Source: Flammeovirgaceae bacterium SG7u.111
GTDB lineage: Bacteria; Bacteroidota; Bacteroidia; Cytophagales; Flammeovirgaceae
Length of the DNA: 64,000 bases
Reading direction: 5' to 3'
Assembly: GCA_034044135.1 (NCBI GenBank)
Contig: CP139021.1
Span: 6,091,635 to 6,155,634 of the forward strand
The notes under the pieces are model-generated. The model made no database searches. It was not told the origin of the DNA and saw nothing but the letters and a program-made list of their open reading frames with translations. The translations under genes were made by a program, and so were the position numbers. This document shows positions 9,552 to 18,352 of this stretch, piece by piece; position 1 is the stretch's first letter; each line of letters opens with the position of its first letter.

Positions 9552-11450
9552 ATGAAAATCAATATGCTTTTTTTCAGCTTTTTTCTTATGCTGAGTATTA
9601 CTGTTATGGGCCAATCGCCTAAAATGTTTAATTTTCAGGCCTTAGCAAACCCAAATGGGAATCCCATTATAGAAAAAAATATACAAGTAAAAGCTAGTAT
9701 ATTAGAAGGAGGTCATTCAGGAGTAGTCGCATATCAAGAATTAATTGATTCCGAAACAGATGATCAAGGCTTTTTTAATGTACAAATTGGTTCTGGAGCT
9801 ACTATTTCTGGAGTTTTTGCTCAAGTAAAATGGGAGAACGGAGTATTTTTCATTAAAGTAGAAGTGAGTGAAGACAACGGTAGTACTTTTCAACTATTAG
9901 GTGTGACTCAGTTACTATCTGTTCCCTATGCTTTTTATGCTGATAAATCTGAAAGTCTTTCAAATATTCATTTTTATAGCTCCTCTAGTGAGATGTCCTT
10001 TGATCAAACATTGACAGAAGGAGAAATAGTAAAAACATTAGGTTTTTATGAAGCTGGAGATGGTGGAAATGCAACCTATAAAATAACAACAAATGGAGGG
10101 GCAGGGACAATAGGATTGGAAAATGGTCTCAAAGCATCTTTAGTTGTAGAAAAATCAACTGTTGATGTGAAGCAATTTGGAGCGATGCCAAATAATGGAA
10201 ATGTATATGGATTGCTTTCAGAAGCATTAGAATTCTCTTCAAACAATAACTACACCTTGTTTTTTCCAAATGGAACATACAATATAGACCAAACCCTAAC
10301 TATTGCTGGAACTAACATTAATTCTTCTCTTGCAGATAAACCTGTTACAATTAAAGGTGAGAGCGCATATGGAGTCATGATCAATATGCTTGACAGCCAA
10401 ACAACTTCTATAGACTTTTCCAGAAGCAAACAAGTTAATATTGAGAACATTTCTTCAAATACGCTAATTAAATTAGTGGAGTATGGTGAAGAGTTTATCC
10501 CTCTCTCACAAAAAAGAGAAGTTTTTGCTAAAAATGTGTACACAAATACTTTAACAGAGGAAGATATTAATTGGGGATTATTAATCAATACCCCAAAACC
10601 TGCTCAATATGCAGATAATAGTGGAGGAGCTTACGCAAGATATCCTGTAGAGATTATTAATAATAGTGGATATAATGCTCTAATGATAAATAATTTTGCT
10701 GTTAATGAAGCTGGAGATGTCGAATCACCAGTAGACAATAGTGCTATTGGTATCATAGATAAAGTAAAAAATAACGCTGGTTCTTTTTTAATTGAAGGAG
10801 GGTATCGTCCTTTTCTGGTTTTTAAAAATGAAAATAGTTCATTGAAAAGCAGTGTAATAGAGGGGAGCGTTTTTTCAATATCTCCTGAAGGAAAAATCGG
10901 GATCAATGCCAGTCATTATTATAGTGACGAGCAAGCTCCTGGGACTTACACAATGAAAATAAGAGATAACAGACCATCAATAGCATTATACGATGCTACT
11001 GAAAATAACAAATCAGTACAATTGAGTTATGCAGGTAAATATTTTACTATTTCAGATAGCCAAGGGGATGTGTTAATGAAACTTGGTACACACGCAAATG
11101 TATTTGAACAACTTGGAAGTGGAGGTTTTGCAACAAGCCTTATTATTAGAGACGCCGCATATAATAGAGGTCTAAGGTTTTGGCGTCTTCCATCTTCACC
11201 AAATGGCGAGAAACATAGAATCATCTACACGGATAGCAACAACTACTTAAGAACATACCCTTGGGCAAGTGCACCAGAAGATGAAAGTGGCGAACTACTA
11301 CTGACGAATAAAAATGGATATTCCAACCAAAGACCAAACTTGGATGATAGTGAAAACGTTATTGGATTCATGTTTTTTGATAGAACCTTAAATATTCCAA
11401 TATGGTGGAATGGCAGCAAATGGGTTGATGCCAGTGGCAATGAAAGATAA
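9552..11450 (+). CDS. Secreted protein with Bacteroidota N-terminal module and pectate-lyase-like beta-helix
   Basis: A 632-residue protein with a signal peptide (about 1-20, cut after VMG). Residues about 22-135 match a module common at the N-terminus of Bacteroidota surface proteins (start FNFQALANPNGN, end LLSVPYAFYA). Residues about 205-330 look like a pectate-lyase-3 style parallel beta-helix (KQFGAMPNNG, FFPNGTYNIDQTL). The extreme C-terminus (FFDRTLNIPIWWNGSKWVDASG) is a motif also seen in tail-fibre-like proteins. No T9SS sorting domain is visible, so it may depend on its small partner upstream for surface placement. No catalytic residues can be assigned; adhesin, glycan binding or lyase are all possible. 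Confidence 0.75.
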   Translation: MKINMLFFSFFLMLSITVMGQSPKMFNFQALANPNGNPIIEKNIQVKASILEGGHSGVVAYQELIDSETDDQGFFNVQIGSGATISGVFAQVKWENGVFFIKVEVSEDNGSTFQLLGVTQLLSVPYAFYADKSESLSNIHFYSSSSEMSFDQTLTEGEIVKTLGFYEAGDGGNATYKITTNGGAGTIGLENGLKASLVVEKSTVDVKQFGAMPNNGNVYGLLSEALEFSSNNNYTLFFPNGTYNIDQTLTIAGTNINSSLADKPVTIKGESAYGVMINMLDSQTTSIDFSRSKQVNIENISSNTLIKLVEYGEEFIPLSQKREVFAKNVYTNTLTEEDINWGLLINTPKPAQYADNSGGAYARYPVEIINNSGYNALMINNFAVNEAGDVESPVDNSAIGIIDKVKNNAGSFLIEGGYRPFLVFKNENSSLKSSVIEGSVFSISPEGKIGINASHYYSDEQAPGTYTMKIRDNRPSIALYDATENNKSVQLSYAGKYFTISDSQGDVLMKLGTHANVFEQLGSGGFATSLIIRDAAYNRGLRFWRLPSSPNGEKHRIIYTDSNNYLRTYPWASAPEDESGELLLTNKNGYSNQRPNLDDSENVIGFMFFDRTLNIPIWWNGSKWVDASGNER

Positions 11451-11720
11451 TAAACATTATAAAATATATTAAAGTGAGCCACCTTTACAGGTCAAAGGTG
11501 ATTTATTTAGTTATAGAGAATGAGTGATTAAAAAGGCATACCTCAGCAGAATTTGATGTAGACCGCCCTTTACATAATGAAAAGCCTTTCTCTTAAATTA
11601 ATACTTATGCCATATCATTGTGACAAATAACTACCCAAAGAGTATTAATACGTTCCCACTACTTTATTTTTTTGAAATATCTGCATATGATAAGGTCATT
11701 TTAAAGCTCACCCCAACCTG

Positions 11721-11758
11721 ATTTGAAGCTTAAAACCTTACACAAATGAGCTTCAAAT
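11721..11758. repeat. Inverted repeat (possible operator) upstream of argH promoter
   Basis: ATTTGAAGCT at 11721-11730 is repeated inverted as AGCTTCAAAT at 11749-11758, a perfect 10-base match with an 18-base spacer. It ends five bases before the -33 box of argH, a suitable place for a regulator. It does not match the classical ARG box spacing. A role in arginine control is only a guess. Confidence 0.45.
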
Positions 11759-11763
11759 ATTTC

Positions 11764-11796
11764 TTTGCTTTATTTTCGTCTAGAAAAGTAACTTTG
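11764..11796 (+). promoter_or_regulatory. Bacteroidota-type promoter of argH
   Basis: TTTG at 11764-11767, then 21 bases, then TAACTTTG at 11789-11796, matching the -33 TTTG and -7 TAnnTTTG consensus of the Bacteroidota primary sigma factor. Transcription should begin near 11802, giving a leader of about 35 bases before the argH ATG. Confidence 0.75.
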
Positions 11797-11835
11797 CGAG
11801 CAAGTGAAGAAATTAAAAACAAATCACCTTGATAT

Positions 11836-13170
11836 ATGAAACTTTGGCAGAAAGGATTTTCCATAGACAAAAAAATTGAAGACTTTACCGTAGGTAGGGA
11901 CCGAGAGCTGGATCTCAACTTGGCGAGGTTCGATGTGTTGGGTTCCATTGCCCACATTACCATGCTCGAAAGCATCGACTTGTTGAAAAAAAGCGAGCTA
12001 GATATTCTGACCAAAGAACTTAGGAAAATCTACGAAGAAGTAGCCGAAGGGAAATTTGAGATTGAAGATGGAATAGAAGATGTGCACTCGCAGGTAGAAA
12101 AATTGCTAACCGAAAGGCTGGGCGATGTCGGAAAAAAAATCCACAGCGGTCGCTCACGCAACGACCAAGTTTTGCTAGACCTTAAGCTCTACATGCGAAG
12201 CGAGATCATGCAAATCAGCCAGATGACGAACGAGCTTTTTGAAACGTTGCAAGCTCAAAGCGAACGCTATAAAAATGTGCTTATTCCAGGCTATACGCAC
12301 TTACAAGTTGCCATGCCGTCATCATTTGGACTGTGGTTTGGGGCTTACGCCGAAAGTTTGGTGGACGACATACTGTTGCTCCAGTCTGCATGGAAAGTTG
12401 CCAACCAAAATCCCCTTGGATCGGCTGCTGGCTATGGATCTTCTTTCCCTCTCAACCGAAGCATGACCACCAAGCTGCTAGGCTTCGACGACCTGAACTA
12501 TAATGTGGTCTATGCCCAAATGGGACGAGGAAAATCGGAAAAAATATTGGCTTTTGCCCTCAATTCAATTGCCGCTACGTTGGGGAAACTGGCAATGGAC
12601 ATCACGCTTTATATGAACCAAAACTTTGGTTTCCTTACCTTCCCCGACCAGCTCACCACAGGCTCTAGCATCATGCCGCACAAGAAAAACCCTGACGTAT
12701 TTGAGCTAGTAAGAGCAAAGTGCAACAAGGTTCAAGCTTTGGCTGGGGAAATAATTGCCATCACATCCAACTTGCCATCGGGCTACCACCGAGATTTCCA
12801 ATTGGTGAAAGAATCGTTTATGGATGGAATAGCCGACCTGAAGTCTTGCTTGGAAATAAGCGAATATGCCCTGCAACAGGTAAAAGTAACTGAAGGAATT
12901 ATTGAAGACCCTCGCTACCGTTTCTTGTTCAGCGTAGAAGCCGTGAACGAGGAAGTGTTGAAAGGCGTACCGTTCCGTGAGGCATACCAAAAAATAGGCA
13001 AGCAAATAGCTGACGGTTCGTACCAAGACAAAACTGATGTAAACCACACGCACGAAGGAAGCATCGGCAACCTCTGCACGGCAGAAATTGGGGCAAAAAT
13101 GGAAAAAGCCTTGGCAAGTTTCAACTTCTCAAAAGTGATGGCAGCAGAGTCTGACCTATTATTAGGATAA
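11836..13170 (+). CDS. argH: Argininosuccinate lyase
   Basis: Cytoplasmic enzyme of arginine synthesis that splits argininosuccinate into arginine and fumarate. The protein has 444 residues, the length usual for Bacteroidota. The fumarase/aspartase-superfamily signature GSSIMPHKKNPD lies at residues 276-287, with the catalytic serine loop. HSGRSRNDQ near residue 105 and the GYTHLQ block (about 153) are the other conserved regions. The ATG at 11836 is preceded by a well-formed promoter. Other arg genes are not in the window. The acyltransferase-aminopeptidase gene follows after 35 bases, so co-transcription is likely. Confidence 0.97.
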   Translation: MKLWQKGFSIDKKIEDFTVGRDRELDLNLARFDVLGSIAHITMLESIDLLKKSELDILTKELRKIYEEVAEGKFEIEDGIEDVHSQVEKLLTERLGDVGKKIHSGRSRNDQVLLDLKLYMRSEIMQISQMTNELFETLQAQSERYKNVLIPGYTHLQVAMPSSFGLWFGAYAESLVDDILLLQSAWKVANQNPLGSAAGYGSSFPLNRSMTTKLLGFDDLNYNVVYAQMGRGKSEKILAFALNSIAATLGKLAMDITLYMNQNFGFLTFPDQLTTGSSIMPHKKNPDVFELVRAKCNKVQALAGEIIAITSNLPSGYHRDFQLVKESFMDGIADLKSCLEISEYALQQVKVTEGIIEDPRYRFLFSVEAVNEEVLKGVPFREAYQKIGKQIADGSYQDKTDVNHTHEGSIGNLCTAEIGAKMEKALASFNFSKVMAAESDLLLG

Positions 13171-13205
13171 GCAAGTTTCAGGTTTGACATGAAAACAAAT
13201 TCCAA

Positions 13206-14825
13206 ATGCTCATTCGAATAATTTGCCGGTTCTTTTTGTGGCTTTTTGGCTGGAAGGTAAAAGGAAAAGTGCCCGACGGCACCAACAAATACCTTGTGGT
13301 AGTGATGCCCCATACTAGTACTTGGGATTTCATTGTGGGCATCATGATCAGGCCCTTGCTAAACATGCCCGAGTGCCACTACCTCGCCAAAAAATCACTT
13401 TTTGATTCTAAACTTGGCTTCTTGTTTTACTGGCTGGGTGGCACTCCCGTCGACCGTAGCCGAAACATGGGTTTGGTGGACCAAGTGGTGGAGAAGTACG
13501 AAGAGAGGGAACGCTTTGGCATTGCCGTCACCCCAGAGGGGACAAGGGCACTTGTCCCTACCTTGAAAACGGGATTTTACCACATTGCCTTAAAGGCAAA
13601 TGTCCCGCTGGTGTTGGGGTATTTTGACTTCAAAACCAGAACTGGAGGCGTAAGCGAAGAACTTATTTATCCAACAGGCGACTATGAAGCCGACTTGAAA
13701 AAGATAAAAGCTTTTTATCAAACCATTGGCGCAAAGCATCCTGAAAAATTCCTTTGGCACCAAAACTGGAAAAGTAAAATCCCATGGTTTGCCAATCCTT
13801 TCAAATTCACGCTCAAACTGCTCCTTGTTTTCATATTAAGCTATTTACTCATCAACTTCAAGCTGGTTCATTATGGGCTGAAGCAAGGCTATGGCCAATT
13901 GGAAATTTTGGTGAAAGCCAAGCCTATCGAAAACTTTTTGGCAGACCCAAATTACCCCGATTCGCTGAAGCAACGCATCAACTTGGTACAGGAAATAAGG
14001 CAATATGCCTTCGACTCGGTCGGGCTTGACCAGAGCAATAGTTACACTAAAATGTATGACCAAAAGGGCAAGCCAATACTTTGGGTAGTAACCGCTTGTA
14101 AGCCTTTTGCATTGAAAAATAAAGTATGGGATTTCCCCGTGCTAGGTCGGGTTTCTTACAAAGGTTTTTTCGATTCTTTGGCATTGAAAAAAGAAGCCAA
14201 GGCGCTGAAAGAAGAAGGTTGGGACACTCGGGTGAGGCAAGTGAATGCTTGGTCAACCTTGGGGATTTTGAACGACCCCATCCTTTCTAACATGCTCTAT
14301 CGCAGCGAGGGCTACCTTGCCGAGGTGATCATTCACGAGCTTACGCACGGCACGCTTTTCATCAAAGACAACTTGCAGTACAACGAGAACTTGGCAAATT
14401 TTGTGGGAGAAGAAGGAGCAAAACGCTTTCTGTTACATAAATACGGGATGGATTCGCCTGAATATAAAAATTATCAGCAATCGCAGCCCGACTATGAGCA
14501 ATTTGCCAATTATACGCTGAACTTTACCAAAACACTCGATTCGCTCTATAACACCTTTGATGAGCAGATGACTTATAAGGAAAAATCAACACTTAAAAAC
14601 AAATATATTGAACGTTATATACAAGGAATAGATTCTTTAGAATTTACTAACCCGAGGTATTATGGTTATTTTAAAAATTTCCATCCAAACAATGCTTTCT
14701 TTATGGCATTTGTAAGGTATAGAGCCAGCAAAAACCAGTTCAGAGAGCAATTTGAAAACGAGTTTGAGAGTAATTTTGTAGACTACATTACGTATTTAAA
14801 AGATACTTACCCTTCTATTTTCTAA
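13206..14825 (+). CDS. Fusion protein: PlsC-like acyltransferase plus COG4324-type zinc aminopeptidase
   Basis: One 539-residue frame joins two unrelated domains. Residues about 1-190 are a lysophospholipid-acyltransferase (PlsC) fold: HTSTWD with His36 and Asp41, GGTPVDRS, and TPEGTRA. A hydrophobic helix spans about 198-216. Residues about 220-539 match the predicted aminopeptidase family COG4324, with WSTLGILNDP, zinc motif HELTH (His377, Glu378, His381) and NENLANFV with Glu394 as likely third ligand. I see no stop or frameshift between them. If the acyltransferase is cytoplasmic, the peptidase would lie across the membrane. Standalone versions of both are known; whether the pair modifies lipoproteins or lipopeptides is speculation. 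Confidence 0.85.
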   Translation: MLIRIICRFFLWLFGWKVKGKVPDGTNKYLVVVMPHTSTWDFIVGIMIRPLLNMPECHYLAKKSLFDSKLGFLFYWLGGTPVDRSRNMGLVDQVVEKYEERERFGIAVTPEGTRALVPTLKTGFYHIALKANVPLVLGYFDFKTRTGGVSEELIYPTGDYEADLKKIKAFYQTIGAKHPEKFLWHQNWKSKIPWFANPFKFTLKLLLVFILSYLLINFKLVHYGLKQGYGQLEILVKAKPIENFLADPNYPDSLKQRINLVQEIRQYAFDSVGLDQSNSYTKMYDQKGKPILWVVTACKPFALKNKVWDFPVLGRVSYKGFFDSLALKKEAKALKEEGWDTRVRQVNAWSTLGILNDPILSNMLYRSEGYLAEVIIHELTHGTLFIKDNLQYNENLANFVGEEGAKRFLLHKYGMDSPEYKNYQQSQPDYEQFANYTLNFTKTLDSLYNTFDEQMTYKEKSTLKNKYIERYIQGIDSLEFTNPRYYGYFKNFHPNNAFFMAFVRYRASKNQFREQFENEFESNFVDYITYLKDTYPSIF

Positions 14826-14846
14826 CAACCACCACTTACTTAAACC

Positions 14847-15653
14847 ATGAAAATAAATCAGGCTGAAACCATTGAAGAAGTTATTAGCGAACTAGATAAG
14901 ATCATTCTTTGGTCCTTGGAAAATAAAAGTTCTTTGGGCTATTTTCCAAGTCTTTACAAGCAGGTGACCGCCCGAGTAAAAGAAGGAGTTGAACAAGAAG
15001 AGTTTGCCGATAATCACCGAATGGAACGGTTAGATGTAGCTTTTGCCAACCGCTATTTGGAAGCCTTTGCTGCATATCTAGAAAATGAAACGCTTACCAA
15101 ATCTTGGCAATTGACTTTTGATGCCCAACGACAATGGTGGCCCTTGGTCCTTCAGCATTTATTGGTAGGAATGAACGCACACATCCACCTTGACCTTGGA
15201 ATTGCTGCAGCCCAAACTTCTCCAGGAGATAGCGTTCACCACCTTAAAGAAGACTTCAATGCAATTAATGCTTTACTCTGCTTAATGATAGACCAAGTAC
15301 AAGAAGCTCTTGTATTTGCATGGAAACCGCTAAAATTGATTGATGCGGTAGCGGGGCAACTAGACGAAGGAATTGCTGGTCATGGTATCCGTTTTTCCCG
15401 TGATTTTGCTTGGGGAAATGCACTTCGGTTTTCAGGAATGCCTTATGGTGCTTCGGTGTGGGGTGAGGAGATTCTAAAGCTGGACGGAAAAGTTTCTAAA
15501 TGGGGAAACAAAATGATAAAACCAGGAGGTCTGTTTGGCTTAACAGCGAAATGCATCCGAATTATGGAAAACAAAGATGTTGTGAAATGCATAGAATCAC
15601 TGAATAACAATAAGGTAGTATTGAAAAAGCAAAGCCTATCCAAATCTGAATAG
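14847..15653 (+). CDS. DUF5995 family protein
   Basis: A 268-residue soluble protein of the DUF5995 family, function unknown. It is mostly helical. Conserved-looking blocks are FADNHRMERLDVAFANRYL (about 52-70), HLLVGMNAHIHLDLGIA (about 108-124) and HHLKEDFNAINALL (about 135-148). The several His and Asp residues in these blocks could bind metal, but that is inference. It follows the acyltransferase-aminopeptidase gene by 21 bases and probably shares its transcript. No signal peptide or membrane segment is seen. Confidence 0.8.
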   Translation: MKINQAETIEEVISELDKIILWSLENKSSLGYFPSLYKQVTARVKEGVEQEEFADNHRMERLDVAFANRYLEAFAAYLENETLTKSWQLTFDAQRQWWPLVLQHLLVGMNAHIHLDLGIAAAQTSPGDSVHHLKEDFNAINALLCLMIDQVQEALVFAWKPLKLIDAVAGQLDEGIAGHGIRFSRDFAWGNALRFSGMPYGASVWGEEILKLDGKVSKWGNKMIKPGGLFGLTAKCIRIMENKDVVKCIESLNNNKVVLKKQSLSKSE

Positions 15654-15745
15654 GCTTCTGATAACTTATGGTGGTTCCATAGGTTAGCCGTTCTGTTAAA
15701 ATTAAGCCTATAATAACAGCAGCTAATTTTTTAACCGTTCACCTT

Positions 15746-16153
15746 TTACCTCCCCACTGTCGTTTCCACCACTTCTCCTTTTATTACTAATACGGCAACA
15801 GGTGTAGTCGAATTACTATACACCCTGATACTTTTGTGGAAAACTCCTTTGTTGGCTGCATTATAGGTCGCTTTTATACTCGCAGTTTCCCCTTTTTGCA
15901 GCGGCTCTTTGGGCCAAGAAGCAATGGTACATCCGCAAGTTGGCTTCACTTCGGTGATAATGAGCGGTGCTTTTCCCTCGTTGGTAAACGTGAACACAGC
16001 TTCGGCAGGAACGCCTTTTTTGATTTTTCCCAAATTCACTTCTTGGGCTTTCCAACTGAAAGTAGCTGCTTCTGTACCAATAACTTGTGCCTGCTGAGCA
16101 TAGCTTGCTGCGGCAAAAAATAACATGAGCAGGGGAAGAATTACTTTTTTCAT
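15746..16153 (-). CDS. DUF1573 (MSP-like) secreted protein
   Basis: A 135-residue exported protein with one DUF1573 immunoglobulin-like domain, typical of Bacteroidota. I chose the ATG at 16153 because MKKVILPLLMLFFAAAS is a normal signal peptide; an ATG at 16201 would add 16 polar residues. Diagnostic motifs are VNLGKIKKGVPAEAVFTFTN and PTCGCTIASWPKEPL, with the paired cysteines of CGC. The function of these proteins is not established; they are usually thought to be periplasmic or surface scaffold proteins. A second member with the same layout lies at 60947-61330. It is divergent from the histidine kinase gene. Confidence 0.9.
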   Translation of the reverse strand: MKKVILPLLMLFFAAASYAQQAQVIGTEAATFSWKAQEVNLGKIKKGVPAEAVFTFTNEGKAPLIITEVKPTCGCTIASWPKEPLQKGETASIKATYNAANKGVFHKSIRVYSNSTTPVAVLVIKGEVVETTVGR

Positions 16154-16331
16154 AAGTAAGTTATTTTTTTGGTTTGACGAATAAAAAATTTCTTGTACCA
16201 AAAATAGCTTTCCACCCGATGCAGTTGAGTTAACGAAAACCCAAGTGCTGTTAATGAAAAGTTAAAGGAAAGAAATGGATGGGCTGGAGCGTCAGAATGA
16301 AGTAATTTCAGGAAAGGAAAAGTAAATTGAA

Positions 16332-17609
16332 GTGGAACGAAAAGCTTTACGTGTATTTGTGGTGCTGGCCTTGCTCTCCATTAGTGGAATAGTGGTAGTT
16401 CAAGTATATTGGTTTCGGCAGGCTTTTGATGTAGAACAGAAAAACTTTGAAGAACAGGTGACGCATGCACTTTCCAGCGTACACAAAAGGGTGCTGAATT
16501 ACCAACAACTCGATGCTTCGATACTAAAGCCCGTCCAGCAGGTTTCGCCAGGGTACTATGTGGTAAATATTTCGGAAGAAGTCGCCCCTAGCGTGTTGAA
16601 GGAGCTTTTGAAACAGGAATTTTCTCGCCACCATGTAGAGCATGACTTTGAGCTAGGCATGTACAATTGTTCAGAAAAAGACATTTCCTACAAGCAATAC
16701 GTCTGCCTCAGCGAAGAATGTGATCCACATCAACTCGCCTCTTTTCCATTTTCTAGCTCGGGAATTGACCACAATTACTTTGGTATTTATTTTCCAAACA
16801 GAATAACCAGTGTGGTTTCTAATATGGATATTTGGCTATTTTCCTCTGCGGTAATCTTCATTGTCCTTCTCTTTTTCTTCTATTCCTTATTTTTTATTTT
16901 AAAGCAAAAAAAGCTTTCGGAGATACAGGCCGATTTTATCAAAAACATGGCCCATGAATTTAAAACCCCAATTTCTACCGTAGCTATTTCGAGCAAAGTA
17001 CTCATGGAAAGCGAAGCAAGTGCATCAGCAGAAAGGCTTTCGACCTATGCGGAAATTATACATAGGGAAAATGGTAGATTAGAAGCCCAAGTGGAAAAAG
17101 TATTGCAACTGCTTACGGTAAACAAAAGCAGCCAGCAGCTCCAGTTTGAAGAGGTAAATGTGGTGGAAATAGTTGGAGAATTAGAAAAAAGCGCACAAGC
17201 AGCACAGTTAGGTACAGGCTTTTCTATTGAGGTTGATTGCACAGAAAAAGCAGTAATAATTTGGGCAGATAAGCTACATTTTTCGAATATCCTCCATAAT
17301 TTGTTGGACAATGCGGTAAAATACCGAGGTGAAGCCCCTCCCCAAATTGTGGTCGGGATTCGATGCATTGACAAAAAGGCGCAGGTTACCATAAAAGATA
17401 ATGGCTTGGGGATCGCTCCTGACCAACAAAAGAAAATATTTGATAAATTTTATAGGATCTCTACAGGCGACGTCCATAATGTAAAAGGGTTTGGACTTGG
17501 GTTGAGCTATGTAAAAAAGATGGTGAAAGCCCATGGGGGAAAAATATCATTAAAAAGCGAATTGAGAAAAGGGAGCGAGTTTATATTATATTTTGATAGA
17601 AAGGCATGA
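16332..17609 (+). CDS. Membrane sensor histidine kinase
   Basis: A 425-residue kinase, the sensor of a two-component pair. TM helix 1 is at about residues 6-28 and TM helix 2 at about 168-192, enclosing a 140-residue periplasmic sensor domain that I cannot assign to a family; it contains three or more cysteines (YNCSEK, VCLSEECD). The H box is MAHEFKTPIST with His208 as phosphorylation site. The ATPase part shows the N box LLDNAVKY, DNGLGIAPDQ and GFGLGLSYVKK. The design resembles Bacteroides RprX. Its stop overlaps the start of the response regulator by four bases, so the two are co-translated. Confidence 0.93.
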   Translation: MERKALRVFVVLALLSISGIVVVQVYWFRQAFDVEQKNFEEQVTHALSSVHKRVLNYQQLDASILKPVQQVSPGYYVVNISEEVAPSVLKELLKQEFSRHHVEHDFELGMYNCSEKDISYKQYVCLSEECDPHQLASFPFSSSGIDHNYFGIYFPNRITSVVSNMDIWLFSSAVIFIVLLFFFYSLFFILKQKKLSEIQADFIKNMAHEFKTPISTVAISSKVLMESEASASAERLSTYAEIIHRENGRLEAQVEKVLQLLTVNKSSQQLQFEEVNVVEIVGELEKSAQAAQLGTGFSIEVDCTEKAVIIWADKLHFSNILHNLLDNAVKYRGEAPPQIVVGIRCIDKKAQVTIKDNGLGIAPDQQKKIFDKFYRISTGDVHNVKGFGLGLSYVKKMVKAHGGKISLKSELRKGSEFILYFDRKA

Positions 17610-18301
17610 CAAAAGCAAAGTTACTTTTGGTGGAAGACGACCCGAGTTTGGGGTTTGTGGTAAAAGATAATTTGGAACGGGAAAACTTTGAGGTAAAGCT
17701 TGCCACAGATGGGCAAAAAGCGGTGGATTATTTCCGAGCCATCCCATTCGATTTGTGCCTGCTCGACATCATGCTACCCAAAAAAGACGGATTTTCCGTA
17801 GCAGAAGAAATGAAAGCTGAGCAACCCAAATTCCCCATCGTTTTCCTAACTGCCCGCAACATGAAAGAAGACAAAATCCGTGGGTTCAAAACAGGCTGCG
17901 ATGACTATGTGACCAAGCCTTTCAGCATAGAGGAGCTGGTGTTGCGAGTGGAAGCCGTGCTGAATCGCTGTTTGCCCAATGGAAATTCAACTCCTATTTT
18001 GAAGCAATTCAATCTTGGAAACTACCTTTTCGATAGTAAAAACCAAGTATTGGCTTTGGGAAAAGAGACAAAAGGCTTAACCAAGCGGGAAAGCGATTTG
18101 TTGGTAATGCTGGCTCACAACCAAGGTGAGCTAGTACCAAAAGGCGAAATACTCGAAAAACTATGGGGGAAAAATGATTATTTCAACGGAAGGAGCTTAG
18201 ATGTTTTTGTATCGAAACTCAGGAAATACCTCAGCCAAGATGAGAAAATCAGTATAGAAAATGTGCATAGCTCGGGGTTTAGGTTGGTGGTAACCAGATA
18301 A
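17606..18301 (+). CDS. OmpR/PhoB-type response regulator
   Basis: Partner of the preceding kinase, 231 residues. The receiver domain (about 4-120) has the acidic pocket Glu10-Asp11-Asp12, phosphorylation site Asp54 (LLDIMLPKKDG), a Thr in FLTARN and Lys in VTKPFS. A winged-helix DNA-binding domain occupies about 133-229 (LTKRESDLLVML, GRSLDVFVSKLRKYL). It should be a DNA-binding transcription factor resembling Bacteroides RprY. The start overlaps the kinase stop. Targets cannot be read from this window. Confidence 0.94.
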   Translation: MTKAKLLLVEDDPSLGFVVKDNLERENFEVKLATDGQKAVDYFRAIPFDLCLLDIMLPKKDGFSVAEEMKAEQPKFPIVFLTARNMKEDKIRGFKTGCDDYVTKPFSIEELVLRVEAVLNRCLPNGNSTPILKQFNLGNYLFDSKNQVLALGKETKGLTKRESDLLVMLAHNQGELVPKGEILEKLWGKNDYFNGRSLDVFVSKLRKYLSQDEKISIENVHSSGFRLVVTR

Positions 18302-18302
18302 A

Positions 18303-18329
18303 AAAAGCCAGCTCAATGAGCTGGCTTTT
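18303..18329. terminator. Bidirectional terminator between response regulator and htpG
   Basis: Thirteen-base perfect arms (18303-18315 and 18317-18329) around a single base, with A run on the left and T run on the right. It serves both convergent genes. Confidence 0.85.
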
Positions 18330-18352
18330 CGTATATAAAAATTGCTTCAGAA

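Larger units (their letters stand above)
11451..11835. other. 385-base intergenic region before argH
   Basis: No gene seen. It holds a hairpin at 11480-11500 (CACCTTT/AAAGGTG) that may end the beta-helix transcript, a 10-base inverted repeat at 11721-11758, and the argH promoter at 11764-11796. The rest is A/T-rich sequence in which I see no structure. Confidence 0.6.

Noticed and set aside
11730-12014. 94-codon minus-strand frame at the start of argH
   Set aside because: It is antisense to the argH N-terminus and its promoter, and the Ser-rich translation has no recognisable domain.
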